Shown here one piece after another: positions 35,118-48,034 of a DNA stretch of 64,000 bases. Every line of letters starts with the position of its first letter. The stretch's first letter is position 1. The translations under genes and the position numbers were made by a program. This stretch comes from Astropecten irregularis (taxonomy: Eukaryota > Echinodermata > Asteroidea > Paxillosida > Astropectinidae), in NCBI GenBank assembly GCA_963971285.1, contig OZ020259.1, positions 1,178,001 to 1,242,000 of the forward strand. Reading direction: 5' to 3'. Below the pieces are notes generated by a model that searched no databases, was not told the origin of the DNA, and was given only the letters and a program-made list of their open reading frames with translations.

Positions 35118-35685
35118 AACTACATGTACCGTCATTTTGTCAACTAATAATCTTTACTGTTTCACACACCCACCAAAAAATTGCATGAAAAAGAATTGTC
35201 AACATGGTCAATGCATAGTGTACATTGTGCGATGTATGTACATGTACCTACCATACATAGAACATAACGGAAGTTATGTAATGCACCCTGAGATGTACAT
35301 ATTCATTTGTCTACAAATCTTTTTCACAAACTGTGGCGAGAAGGTGTGTCCAGATCAGCTCATTTATACTAGCAAGTTACTGCTACCAACGATACATTTC
35401 CTCCTATTGTTAGACCTGACGAGACTGACGTTGTATGACGTGTTGCAACACAACCGGTTGAACAGATGATAAAATAGATATCTGAACTTTGGAATAGGTA
35501 CCCTCTATCTGTATGATTTTGTCCATTAAAGTGGGTTTCTTTTCTGATTAAAAAATTCAATTTGCTAAACAAAATCAGGCAACAGCAGAATCTGTTGAGG
35601 AGCATCCTTTGCGACCAAGAGTCACCTCATGTACATTGGGATACAGGTGTACCTTGATTTTGTCAATTCTTTCTAAGTGAACCCT

Positions 35686-35858
35686 GGGGCCGATTTCACT
35701 AACACTTGGCGATCATCGGTAAAGCCCATATCCATCGCTAAACAGAAAAATTTATCTCTATACTATGTGTAGCAATTTCCGTTTAGTGATGGATTTGGGC
35801 TTTAGCAATGATCGCAAAGTGTTACATGTATATTGAGAATTTTTTTGAGATCCGCCCC
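35686..35858. mobile_element. Palindromic MITE, family A
   Basis: ggggccgatttcactaacac on the left; the inverted inner arms (ggtaaagcccatatccatcg and gatggatttgggctttagc) are well preserved. The right end is degraded (gatccgcccc). Confidence 0.8.
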
Positions 35859-35896
35859 TGTTGAAGCTAGTACCCATACCTTTTTAATATTCTAGT

Positions 35897-35940
35897 CAAG
35901 GGTCTGGCTCCAGACCACTGGGTCTGGAGCCAGACCCTTG
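35897..35940. repeat. Perfect hairpin, 20-bp stem, 4-base loop
   Basis: CAAGGGTCTGGCTCCAGACC at 35897-35916 is followed by ACTG and then its exact reverse complement at 35921-35940. It is strand-symmetric, so orientation is undetermined. Confidence 0.97.
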
Positions 35941-37497
35941 TTTATCTGTTCAGCTGAAGGGATGAGTAAATCTCAGCATTTACACAGTGGATTAATGTAC
36001 ATCAAAGATCAGAGTTCGCTTTTGTGGCTTGCTTTTTAAAAAAAATCTTGGAACTTTGAATGGTCACAGTGAACTGAGTAATCTCAGCTGATCACTGAGC
36101 AAAGATCATTCTTGTGGTTTGCTGTCAACAAATTCGTGGAACTACAAAATGGTCATAGGGAACTGACTAACTGAGTAAACAAATTTTGCTCAGAGTTAAG
36201 AGGGCCTAAGGTTTCGATTCTACACAACATACATGGTATGAATTGTGCACATTGGTCCTGTTGGTAATGTTGATTGTTTGGACAACATTCATTTCATTTG
36301 TACTGTATGTTTTACAATGACATGATAAACTCAAACCTTACAATATTTCATCAGATCTTTATTCATAGTTTGTTTTTCAGAACAAAAAAACACTTCTGTT
36401 TTATGTTACACAAGAGACTTTGTGCACAATTTTGTTCAATTTTGGTCAATATGTTATGTTGCCACCGGAATAAGCTGGCATAATTTTACATTTTGTTTTT
36501 CAAATATATGTCCTTTTTTCTCAAATATGAAAACATTTCACCAGGAAATGTTTCACAGAAATGTTGGTCTTTGTAAGTTGTAACATTTTAAGTCTGAACA
36601 GCTGAATAGTGGTTACAGAGTGAAACTTGACAATTGATGATGTTTTGAACCTCACGGACCTCACCAATGGACTACAGTCAGACAATGTGCACATTATGTA
36701 GTAGTTTCATTTTGCATTAATATGTCATTATGTAGGTGTGTTTCACTGTACATGTCTTCTTGCCTACCAGTACCATATTAACTGCTGTGCTACTAGAATC
36801 GAAAGAGGAGCCCACTAAAATAAACAAATGTATTTTTGTACATAGACATAGAGGATAGGTATTGTTACATAAAATGTATATTTATTTACAAGTAAGTACC
36901 AATGTTTCATTCCCCAAGCAAGAACAAATTTCACAGTGCTGCTAGACCATAATCAGCTTTCAAAAGCATAGTTCCTTGCTGACAAATCCCCCACCCCCCT
37001 CCCCCCAAAAAATAAAAAATCAAAGTGCATTTGAAATTGCTAGAATGAAGGCAAACATGTTTAGTTCCCACAGAATTTAAAACAGAACCGGCAAATTGCA
37101 TTGAATAATTGTGCACTTGCAGTCATTCCATTGGCAGTTATCAGAGTCATTTTATGGTTATCGTGATAGTTATCACTCACTGGAGGCCTGAGCCACTCAA
37201 TTATCATCATTAATATCTTGATAATTTTCACTGTATTATAATTTATGTGGGGAACAGTAAGGCAAAGGTCACTGATGACTCTGTTATGAGCAGTGTTTTT
37301 ATACAGTAAGATTAACCTCATTTCTGTCTCTGCTCAACTGGCAAGGTGATTGTGATCAACAAATGTTTCTGGATCCATCTCACGAAATTGTTTGCTAATT
37401 AACATATGGATGAGGCCTAGGCTTAACTATCAAACAATTGTCACAAACAATTTACAGTTTGTACAGTAGTATGTACTAAATAACTGAACATGCACAA

Positions 37498-37967
37498 AAA
37501 GTCTGGATTGTAAAGTTCGGGACATCCTCAGCCTGTGTTTTTATCACATGCTGGAAAGACCGTGAATACATTCCGTTGTGCATGCCATGATGCTGTGAAT
37601 ATGAAAAAACATAGGACTGGGGAGGGTCCCAAAGTTTACAAACACCAAAAGTCCAGCGATTGTAAAGTTCGGGACCCGCTTGTGTTTTTACTTCATGTAC
37701 TTGGAGGACCTTCCTTTCTCCGACCATGATGTCTATTTTCGATCGGTTATTTCAACAGGGGGCGCCCTTTGAAAGGGCACATCCACTCGACTGGACTCGC
37801 ACACGATGAAGCTTTTACCACCCCATGATGCATGCTTTGAAGCCTTTGCTTTGGCTTTGCACTGTGTGGGGATCACGAAGTTATAAAATGTTTTCACGAC
37901 AGAGATATAACGTTTCGTTAAACACAAGGAGGGTTCCCTAACTTTACAATCACCCAAAGTCTGACTT
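37498..37967. mobile_element. Two adjacent family P inverted-repeat units
   Basis: gtctggattgtaaagttcgg near 37501 is inverted against cccaaagtttacaaacacc near 37630. A second forward end, gattgtaaagttcgggacc, lies near 37658, with its inverse ccctaactttacaatcaccc near 37937. A CTCF-like word lies inside at 37753. Confidence 0.65.
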
Positions 37968-38290
37968 CACCACGTTCACACTTTCTATAGGCCTACAAAA
38001 GGCCTAATACTAGTACTAGAGTACTAGAGATTAACAACCCTTATCCTACAGTGTACAGCAGTATGCTAATTCTGTTGCATTTGCATTTAGCAGTCAACAG
38101 TTCTCCAGAAACCAGACATTGCAATTTGCATTTTGTTGTTGTATGTGACAGACTTGGCTATTGATTATAAACTACTGAGCTGTAGCTCAACAGCAATGTA
38201 TGTGGGCTACTGTATTAGGACAAGTTCACTGCATAACAGTTAATACATCACAATTGTTCACATTCAAGCCTGGCCCTAAGTAAAATAAAA

Positions 38291-38572
38291 ATGCCTCGGA
38301 CAAGGCCCCAAACTTCCAAAGAAAGAAGAGAAAGGAACAGATCGAGCCACGTCGACTTTAGCATTAAGCCCTGGCCTAGTCCCCCTAGTCCTAGACAATT
38401 TCCAGCACAGAAACCAACTCATAGTCCACATTGGCAGAGAGGCTACTTACATGGCTGTATTTTGGCGACAATTTGGTCCGCCAGAAAACGACAGAAAAGT
38501 CTGAATTTATGCTCCAAATGTCAGTGTTTCCGCCGCAACGTTCTTCACTGCCATGTTGAGATTTTCGTCTGA
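38291..38572 (+). other. Unrecognised 93-codon open frame with basic start
   Basis: Starts MPRTRPQTSKERRERNRSSH and later has CSKCQC and CHVEIF. The first 60 codons are Pro/Arg-rich and the sequence is less AT-rich than its surroundings. I recognise no family and see no supporting intron structure. It could be a first exon or chance. Confidence 0.12.
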
Positions 38573-39052
38573 CATTTTTTTCATGAATTATTCATTATTT
38601 TCTTTTTTGGCGAAAAGTGCGCGTACCTGGTATCCTGTGCCTGTGCCTAACGTTAATACTGGGCTAAGTGATGGACACCAGCCTAATAATTATATCTCGA
38701 CAACAGAGGGCGACCTACTAAAATATTGCGCACAATCGTCTGCTATCTTTAGTTTTGGTTCACAGTTTTTTTGTCAAAATGTTGATCATTTCTTCCCACA
38801 AATGTATGAAAATCGATGGAAAGATAAAGCGAAAGAAAAACACCACGGATGTCAGTTGGTGCAATCGATTTTTTAATTTTTTTATCTAACTTTCCAGATG
38901 GCAGTGTTTTGTTTACAGAAGTTTATACCCTCATAATTAATAGTTTCATTTGATTGTTATTATTTTTTACAATTTTGCGTTTATTCATCAGTTTTAAATT
39001 TATCCATTTTTAGATTTAATTCAATGTCCTATATGGTCACACCCAACACCAC

Positions 39053-39418
39053 TTAAAGGTATAATACATGATCGGAAAAGGTCACGGGACAGCACTCATA
39101 CTTTGTCTGATCCAGCATGTACATGAAATAATAAGCCTGTGAACATTTTAGCTCATTTATTGGGCATCTAAGTCACAAGAAAATAGCAAAAATCTGACTC
39201 GAGAATGGTTTTGATCTTACCCCGAGATCAAAACTGTTTTCGGTCTTTTTTTTATTACTAATTTCTGAATAAATACACCATTTCAGCCCAAAATCTTTCA
39301 ACAATAACAAACAGTATGTTTTTTTTTCAACCAGCACCATCTTCATATCCTGGAAGTTATACATAAATATGTGAACATTTCTCTTAGGGTATGTTACCAA
39401 TCCTGTACTGTACCTAAA
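39053..39418. mobile_element. Family J element, full copy
   Basis: TTAAAGGTATAATACATGATCGG-type left end (first 20 bases compared) and an inverted right end accaatcctgtactgtacc. Shares gacagcactcatactttgtc and the cagttttgatctcggggtaa blocks with 24122-24482 in reverse order. Confidence 0.8.
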
Positions 39419-39889
39419 CTGCAGCAAACCTTCTCATCAACCAAAAATTGATTGTTCCTACTGAAAAAGTACACGGCATTCAAGCTGATGATAATCATCT
39501 CACAGATAATACAAAAAAAATCTCATCTACATTTTGATAGATAGAGGGCGCCCTTGAACATTTCCGGTATCTGGTTTTTGGACGGCCATGTTGGGAGTTT
39601 CTTCCTGTTTATTATTGCGAATACATTGAGACTGAGTGACTCTTCATTTTGGTCATTATTTCTCGCCTCTGTGGTTGTTGCATGAAATCGGGAATAAGTA
39701 TACTTCACTTCAACTTCGGAAAATTCATGTAGGTAAGTGGTGATCGCGATCATTTAATTTTTAAAGATGTTTAAAAACTTGAGTTGAATCTGAAGTGGAG
39801 AGTGTTGTAGGAATTGAATGATTGTCTACTTGAACAACAATGCACACAATTTATTTTGCTCGCTTACATAGCAGACATGTACAGGGCAC

Positions 39890-40035
39890 ATGACAATATG
39901 AGTTTCTGAGTTTTCTGAGGCCCTATTTCATGTGACTGTTAGATACCGCACTGATTACAGATTAGTTTTTGAAAAGTGAACAAAGAAAAATTGACCGGAG
40001 CGGGATTCGAACCAGCGATCTCCGGAATACCCTTG
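39890..40035 (-). repeat. tRNA-related SINE fragment (B box)
   Basis: On the minus strand GGTTCGAATCCCGCTCC is an intact B-box/T-arm-like sequence, followed by ggtcaatttttctttgttca. The 5' tRNA half is not recognisable. Confidence 0.6.
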
Positions 40036-40810
40036 AAAGTACGTTCATGCTGGCATTAGTTACATAATCATAATGTAAATTGGCCAATTAATTAGAGTAA
40101 GGGAACGGCACAATAGCGTTTGCAGAAAGAATGTCATTGCCGGCAAAATATACACCTTGCCAAAACAAAAACCCATTTTTTTCAGATGATGTCCATTGTT
40201 TAAGATTTGTGCACTGAATATTGAATTTAAAGTTGGAATTTTAGTTTTTTTATCTAAAATTCAGTTGAATAAAAAAAAGCAGATGTCAGAGATAACAAAA
40301 GGGCATTCAAATGGACAAGCAATTAAGATTCCATATTGTGGTCTCATTCCAGATGACTAATTTTTGCAGATGTTGCACTCACATTTTTAGAATGCTTTTT
40401 CATATTACTTGAATTTGATCCCTGATAAGTGATAACACACAAGTGATGACGCATATCTACATGTATGTACTAATTCATCAGCATAGTTTGGTTCATAATT
40501 AGGCACTTGGAAAAAGTTTGATCGGTAATGGATCTGGATCTAAAACATAAATTTTTTTAAACAGAAATTAGCAATTGTCGGAACAGATTGGATATAAAAT
40601 ATGCACTTGTCAAGTTGTGAATGTATGGTTTCAAAAGTCACAGCAAATCTGAAGAAATATTCAAGAAAATCTGTTTTTATGGTGGCCGTAATTCCCTAAT
40701 TTAATTACTCAGTGCAAGCTTTTTGTGTTTATTGTTCTTTAAATAGAGGATCTGACTAGGTCGGTTTTTTTTTTTACTGCTAAAAACTTGAGGGTCGAGT
40801 TCAGATTACT

Positions 40811-40964
40811 GGGGTTAATTTCACAAAGCCCTGTGGCTGTGATCGTTCGTAACTCACGTTACGAAGGATAACCCATTGTAGGGGGCCTATCCCACGTAGG
40901 GCTTCAATGCATTAAAAGTCCCCCGATTGATAGTAAGTTACAAAGAGTTTGGTGAAATCGACCC
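40811..40964. mobile_element. Palindromic MITE, family C
   Basis: ggggttaatttcacaaagcc on the left and tttggtgaaatcgacccc-type right end. Inner arms gttcgtaactcacgttacga and gatagtaagttac are inverted. Relatives at 1-80 and 53303-53445. Confidence 0.8.
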
Positions 40965-41184
40965 CTTGGTATTATACGTAACTTAGCAGCTTTGGAATTG
41001 TCCTGGCCATGCTTTTGTTTTATTTTCTGGCCATCTGCCAATCAGTGTTATGAGATTAGAAATAGTACACGCTGATTAATTGGAAAGATAAGTGAAAGAT
41101 TTTGCTCCAGTGGGATTTGTAGTTTTGGTTTTGGAAGGTGTAGTTTTGTTCTTACTGTGATTTTCATATATGTTTATGAGACAT

Positions 41185-41410
41185 GGTAATGTGTGGTAAG
41201 CAGCTCTTGTCTTTTGTGGTAGGTGCAGAGGGTAAGGGTTAATATCCAGTCCCCCTGTGGAGACTGTGATAATGTGTGGTAAGCAGCTCTTGTCTTTTGT
41301 GGTAGATGCAGAGGGTTAGGGTTAATATCCAGTCCTCCTGTGGAGACTGTGGTAGTGTGTGGTAAGCAGCTCTTGTCTTGTGTGGTAGTTGCAGAGAGTC
41401 ACATGTAGGG
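41185..41410. repeat. 83-bp minisatellite, about 2.7 units
   Basis: GTGTGGTAAGCAGCTCTTGT begins at 41191, 41274 and 41357, exactly 83 bp apart. Units include gttagggttaatatccag (telomere-like) and cctgtggagactgtg. Same family, reverse strand, at 61938-62215. Confidence 0.92.
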
Positions 41411-41946
41411 TTAAGAACCAATATTTCTTACATAAAAACACCTATTTGCTTCCCTCTTAAAAATGTTTAAGAAGAGATCTATTTAAATCCATTGAAAGGC
41501 AGTCCTGCTCTTAAAAATTTGATATTGTGTGTATATATGTATCGGTACATGTATTTGAAATTTTGGAACATGTACATTTTATGTGTAAAGTGTATGTGTG
41601 ATCACAGCTAAAATCTCTAAATTAAGAAGTGTTAGTTCATAGATGTACAAGGTTTGATATTAATTGTTGGTTTAAAGTTTTGCAATGTCAATGTTTGGTT
41701 GGATTTGACTCATAAGCCAGAAACAAATCTGCTTATCAGATAACTGCAAATGACTCACATCCACAAATAAGAAATATTGTAATGACTATGTGACTTCAGC
41801 GCTTCCTTTAGTTGTGTTGTGGGAAGATAACATGTTTACGTTGTTTGACGGAATGGAATCTTCCCCGGATGTGGTGTACCATGTATGAAAGGTCATCAAT
41901 TGTACCATGACCCCTGGACTCTTTCGTAGATAGACAAAAGGTAGTA

Positions 41947-42210
41947 AGAATGATTTGAGGCTTTGCATGGTGACAATTGGTATGTGGATTGGTTTGCAGA
42001 AACACCATGTAAGAATTGTTCGTACTTTAGGACTTCTGTTTCGTTCGCGCTTCTCATAAGGTCTCAACATTTCGACTAGCTTGCCCTAGGCTGGTATCCT
42101 GATGAGGACTAGAGCAGACTAGTCGAAACATTGAGACCTTACGAGAAGTGCGAACGAAACAGAAGTACGAACGATTCTTACATGTACATGGTGTTTCCGC
42201 AAACCGATAC
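41947..42210. mobile_element. Family S foldback element, both arms
   Basis: Left arm gtgacaattggtatgtggat, gcagaaacaccatgtaagaa, gtctcaacatttcgactagc; right arm is its inverse (actagtcgaaacattgagac, acatggtgtttccgcaaacc). The centre reads ctggtatcctgatgaggac. Confidence 0.88.
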
Positions 42211-42213
42211 CTG

Positions 42214-42283
42214 TTATTTTAGAATGGATTCACAAAATGAGCTGGAACAGAGCCTGAGCCTCTGTTTCGTAAATGTCCATAGA
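42214..42283. repeat. Family G fragment
   Basis: ttattttagaatggattcac, then gagcctgagcctctgtttcg, matching one end of 63301-63530. It abuts the family S element. Confidence 0.65.
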
Positions 42284-45200
42284 CCCTATTCATGCCGCAT
42301 CCATCTTGTCACCTTCCTTGTATAACCGTTGGAAAAGATAACACCAATTCTAAAGGGAAAACGGGTACCAGACTATCCAAGCTTCGGTTTGATTGCACTG
42401 CTTCGAATGTAAAACACACACGTGGGCGGGGCTTAAGAGCAAAGCCAGAACGGTCCATTGTGGTACAGTCTGTACTAAAATCGTTGCACACAAAATTCCA
42501 TCTATAGGCTGGCTATCTGGGTAAGGGCCCATGGCCGCCCGCCATGAACCTATGCTCCATGAATTCAACGACTCGAGCATGTCAGATCATCCTCATGCAC
42601 ACCGGCTTGACAAGTTAAGTAGTGTACATGTATGCACGTCGTCGGACAAGAATCGATAAGTGACCTGCTACGTACAGTATGCAGTTGAAAATCAGCCACA
42701 AGTTTGGTTAATCATCATATTTCATTGAATTAAATCTATCAGTCCCTTAATCCCAGGGTAGTCTAATCTGTCATTAAGTGGCATTCACCCTGGGGGGAGG
42801 AGGGGGGAGGTGAAGGGGGGGGGTCTCGATTATTGATCGTAGATGAGGAAGGGGCGACAGAGTTTCAGTTCTTCGCTAATTGTCAAAATCGCATTTCGTA
42901 GTGCAGGAATTGGCTTAAATGTATGTACAGTATGTAGGTCTCATTTAGCAGTATGGTTGATATTGTTTGTTTATTTCAATTTATTTATTTCCCTTTACCA
43001 GCAGTAAGTGGAACTGCCAGTTGACTGGGAGATATTACTCGTAGATAAAATAGTGTATATAACAATTTACATACATGTGTATAATCTCTTAAAACCTCAC
43101 AAATTTTCTGAATTCCACAAATGTGTATATTTGTAACTCTAAAGAAGACAAAAAAGAACAAAAATAAGCCAGGTTTCAAGGGAATGTCTCGGACAAACCA
43201 TTTGATTTGATTCCATACCCACAAGAGGCTGGAATTATCTTCAGAATTGAGTCTTGTCATTAGAAAAAAAGTAGATTTCTCTTAATAAATTTCTTTATAT
43301 ACCGAGCGCAGTTTCCCCTCATGAATATGTAACTTGCCAGCAGTGATAAGTTCTGCATTGATCCGAGATCTCGTGAACGGCTCGTCGTACGCACTGCATC
43401 TTAGCCGTGCACTTACTACGCTGATTGACCCTGTTTTTAATTGACCTTCTTCCTTCCTTCCTTAAACCAAACACCATTGATGGAGTGTGTTGGGAAAATC
43501 CCCTCCAGTCAAATTGGTCGTGTTATTGATGCCGAGTTGTGAAGAGCTGAATCGGAAAGGACTCCCTGCTTCTTTCCAAAAAGAATTAATTTCCTGTGTA
43601 ATTTCATAGGTAATGAACATTATGAAAACATGTACAGTGATCGTGTTGGATAGAAAATATTGGTGGTTGGGACATGTCATTGTGTTTTAAATTGTTCGTG
43701 AGCTTTTTATATTGCAGTATTGAAAGTATTAACGTCAAATCATTTGGGCTCGGTACAATGATCTCAAATTATGCATTAAAGTAACATTTATCAAGATTTG
43801 TTGAATTTGCTCTACAGGTTTTCCATTGGTTTGGTTAACGTGGTAATGTGGCTTTTTTGTTTGCCCGATTAAGATCTTGCTCATATGTAAGTTACATTCA
43901 TTGGACACGAATAATCCTATAGGTGGGACAGTATTGTAGGGAGAGTACATTGGTCTGGTCCCATTGAAATGAGTCAATGAATAAACAGTGTTCCATGAGG
44001 AAAGACGAAAAGGATGAAGAAGGGAAAAAAAACTAGAGCTAGTAAATTTTGTTGATTTTGTTTTTTCCTTTGGCTCCCTAATGCTCGGTGCCTCGACTTG
44101 ATTGCATCTGGATGCGTTCAGTTCAAGAAGCATGATAATCGCAAGATTGCCTCCGTGCAGCAGTGGCACGGTCGCCCGGGACTCGACGCGCGGCGGACCT
44201 ACGACATAAAACCCCCCAGGGTGCTTTCATTCTTGTGTTGAACGCTTGAACCGTAGGTCGAACCAAACTGTCTTGTTTTAATATTCTTTTCACTATTGGT
44301 TGCCGAGGGCTATGTTGATGGTTATCATTTTTCACTCGGGCTGTTGTTGTCGTGGCTCGAGGCTTCCCTGGTACCCACCTCCCCCCTTACATGCAAACAC
44401 CTGAGGCTTATAAATGTATTAGCCATAGGGACCTCTGTTATTCTTGGGCCAAGTACTGAAGCGCATGAATCGTGTTACCAGCCAAATTGCCGTGCAGTAT
44501 GTGCATCACTTGTGACTGGTTCACATGCATGTAAATATTTAATTATACTGTACATGTTTATCATGAACTATTCACTGACACAGAAAATGAAACTGGAATA
44601 ATTAAGGGTACACATCCGGTGCTGTCATACATGTACATGTAGACTTTTCCATATTGTGAAGTGAGCCTACTACATGAAAATGGCATATCAGGATATTTCC
44701 TGTTCTTGTTAATTTCCTGCTTTTTAATTACAGGGTTTACAGGTTAGCATATTTCAAGGAAGAGTTGTCTTTTTGGTAACGGTAAGCAAGGATTTTCTGC
44801 AGAATGCATGTATTATGAGAGCCTGTTAGCAGAAAATAATCACGGTTACTCTAGAAATTCTTCGCTAACGGAGAATCTTGCTTACTGATTCCATGAAATA
44901 GATTTCGCGAAAAGCAGTGCCCGTAAGCACAAAAATAGTCCGTAACGGATTCCATGAAATTTGGCATTGGATAAGAGACTTGTGAACTAAATGTAAATGA
45001 TTGACCAAAGTATTTAGAATAACCATTAATTTGAATAAACTTGATCTTTCCTTAGGTCGTTTTTGTGTTTTGGGGGAGGGGGAATAATATTTACACACCG
45101 GTAGTCCCTATACTGCAATGTATTTAATGTGGTTAGAGGAATTTCAGTAATTGATTTCATTTTAAAATCCATATTTCAGCCCTAATGCATAGTAACCCGA

Positions 45201-45723
45201 CATGAATAGCACTCTGTAGTTAAAATGGCAAAACATCAAACCTCAACTTGGTGACGACCGTCAAGCACCCAAATCTCAGACATTGTGCAAATTTATGTGA
45301 ATTTTTTTTTCAAGACGTCTGCCGTCCAGGCTCGGTAAACAAACGTGGCGTCTTAGAGCACTGAACGCTGTTGAAGTGCAGAGTTGTACGATGTTTGTGA
45401 TTTCAGTATGGCTTGGCTGCACTGTGATGCTGTCTGTTACCGGTGCACTTAAACATGGGTCAACACACACGTACACATGAGGTACCGTCTATTATCCTTT
45501 ATTAGATGAGCATGTGCACTTTACACGATCGTTCCGCAAATTAGAACAAAGTAAACACCCTCGTCTTAAATGGTGACAATGTTAATACTGTTCGACGCGC
45601 TTAAATGATACACGTAGAAGCATTTTCAGATATACATGTATTGTATAGTGGGAGTTTGTGTTCAAAATTTTAATGCAAACTCTCGCAAACATTGAAGTTG
45701 TACTATTGATACAATGCATACAT

Positions 45724-48034
45724 GGGCCATTCTCGGTTACGTGTGTGACAAAAAAATGGGAAATTCTATGAAAGATATCTTTCTCATGTCTCTGAAATTG
45801 CCTCTGTATATGTTTTGGTATGTAAAGAGTGTTTAGTTATTGACCCCAGTTTGAAAAATGATTTTATTATTTTTTTCTAATTCTAAACTTTGGGTCAGAG
45901 GTCATTTGAAGGTCGGTTACGTGTGTGACGTCAGACAAAATCAGTTTTTTGTACCAAAAGTTTGTTTCTAAAAACTCTGTGATTTTAAAATTGCTGAAAG
46001 GATCATACTTCTTGTGGCAGGACTTTCACTCTCAGTCAATATAAAAACACTATCAATTTTAAAGTCAAGCACACCTGAACCTTTTAATTAATCACTTTTT
46101 GTGATTAGGTTGGGTTACGTGTGTGACATTGGTCGGTTACGTGTGTGACGCCCAGTGTGTTATTGCATTGCGGCGTTCAAGTAAATCAACAATTCAGCAC
46201 TTACCACTGTGTCAAAAATGAATTTTGTGTTAATTAATTGATACAAATTGAACAAATGTTGTGAATCAACTTAACATTTTTGTTTGGAACACATTGATCA
46301 ACATTCTATTACATTCAGTTATTATAAAAAAAAATGCACAGTAATTAGCATGCATGCATATTTTGTCCATGCACAGTATGCAACTATGCATGCATGTATT
46401 TCTAAGTTTTATTTGTAGTGAACTACTGTATATACCGCAAAATTTTAATTTTGAGATACATAAATGAAGTACCAAACACAAATATTGATAAATTCATTGC
46501 AGAAACCTACTGTAGGTGAATAACAAGGTCATATACATGTAATCATGCATTTTCCGAAAGTTTGCATGGAGATGTACATATGTATATGACAAATTCCATA
46601 CATGCAAGGCTAGAGATAAACACTGACAGAATTAGAACCGCTCTGCAAAACTTAACATCGCATTGATTGGATTGTCCTTGCTAGTTGTATTAAATACAGT
46701 TTCTTGCTTTTTGTCAGTTTCACAATTCAACAGTGTATGGTAAAACCACATACACATGGTGTACATGTGTTAAGATAACTTGCCCCCCCCAAAAAAAAAA
46801 TAAAATAAATAAAAACACCCATAGGTCCATTTACCGTATTATTAATTAATGGACCATCCTAAAATATGCAATATGGAAAAGTTTGGCATAGACTCTAGAG
46901 TCACTCTACATGTTGTTACATGTGTAACACTCCCCGGCCCCCCATCTTACCCCCACTCCTGCCATTGCTGAAATTAGGGTAGGTTCATACAAGGGGTTTG
47001 CTTCGAGACTACTCCCGAATGGGGTTAGTCCCATTGACAAAAATCGTCGTTGGGACACAATTTTTCAGCACTTCAGCCTAATTCCAAAATTTTCTGGAGA
47101 AGATACAGGTACATGAAGTTCAAGATGCAGCTATTAATACATCAGTGGTCAGCCAAAATATCTGTGACAAAGTTCTATACTGAATAAATATAATCATTTG
47201 TAATGTAGGCCTACATTGCACATTACTACATTGCATGTACATGTACCATTACTGTGCATTGTACATTCTGTTCACAGTTATTCCTCTGAAATATCATTTG
47301 ACAAAAGCTATAGGCATAATTATTAATATATTATGGTTAATCATGCTTTGTAACTCATGACTGACACATGGCTTGTACAGTGTACATGTATACACATGGA
47401 TACATTGCATGACATGTACACTTGCACACATATTGTGTGCATTGTGTATGGAGGTGTCACACATGTAACCATGAAATGTCACACACGTAACCAGCCAGTT
47501 ACGTGTGTGACACACTAATTAAGGTAATTAATTAATAGTTTGTAAAATTAATTTGCCTTATGTTTTGCATACAGGAAGGCCTGATAAAACTAGCTTTTGA
47601 CACAAAGTTTGAACATTATTGAAACAGTGCTTAAATGGTAGTACAAACTTTATCCATATTTCAGTTACGTGTGTGACATGAAAAGTCGTTAATTTCGTCG
47701 TTAATTACCGACTATATCTCACATAAAAATGTCTTATGTTTGATTTTGAATTAAAACCTGCAGGTTAGAGACACTCTTGAAAACAGCTAAATGTTAATAA
47801 CAATAGTGCATGCTAAAAAAATCTGACAGTAAATTTAGGGATAAAAATCACATTTAAAACACAAAAATCAAGTTTATGCTAATTTATGCAAATTATGGAT
47901 GTCTTTTGGTAAATTAAAAAAAAAAAAGTGGCTCAAGTAACTTCAGGCATTGCTTTCTTAAAAACAAACAACAAAAAGTAAAAATCATAAATTTTATTTT
48001 TTTCAAAAAAGTTTCAATTTCCAAAGAATGGCCC
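45724..48034. mobile_element. Candidate 2.3-kb non-autonomous element with repeated TTACGTGTGTGAC motif
   Basis: Ends GGGCCATTCT and AGAATGGCCC are a perfect 10-bp inverted repeat, flanked by ACAT on both sides (45720-45723 and 48035-48038). Inside, (G/A)GTTACGTGTGTGAC or its complement occurs at 45735, 45915, 46113, 46135, 47456 (one mismatch), 47478, 47497 and 47663. No transposase or other coding frame was recognised. The boundaries are an inference from short ends. Confidence 0.5.
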
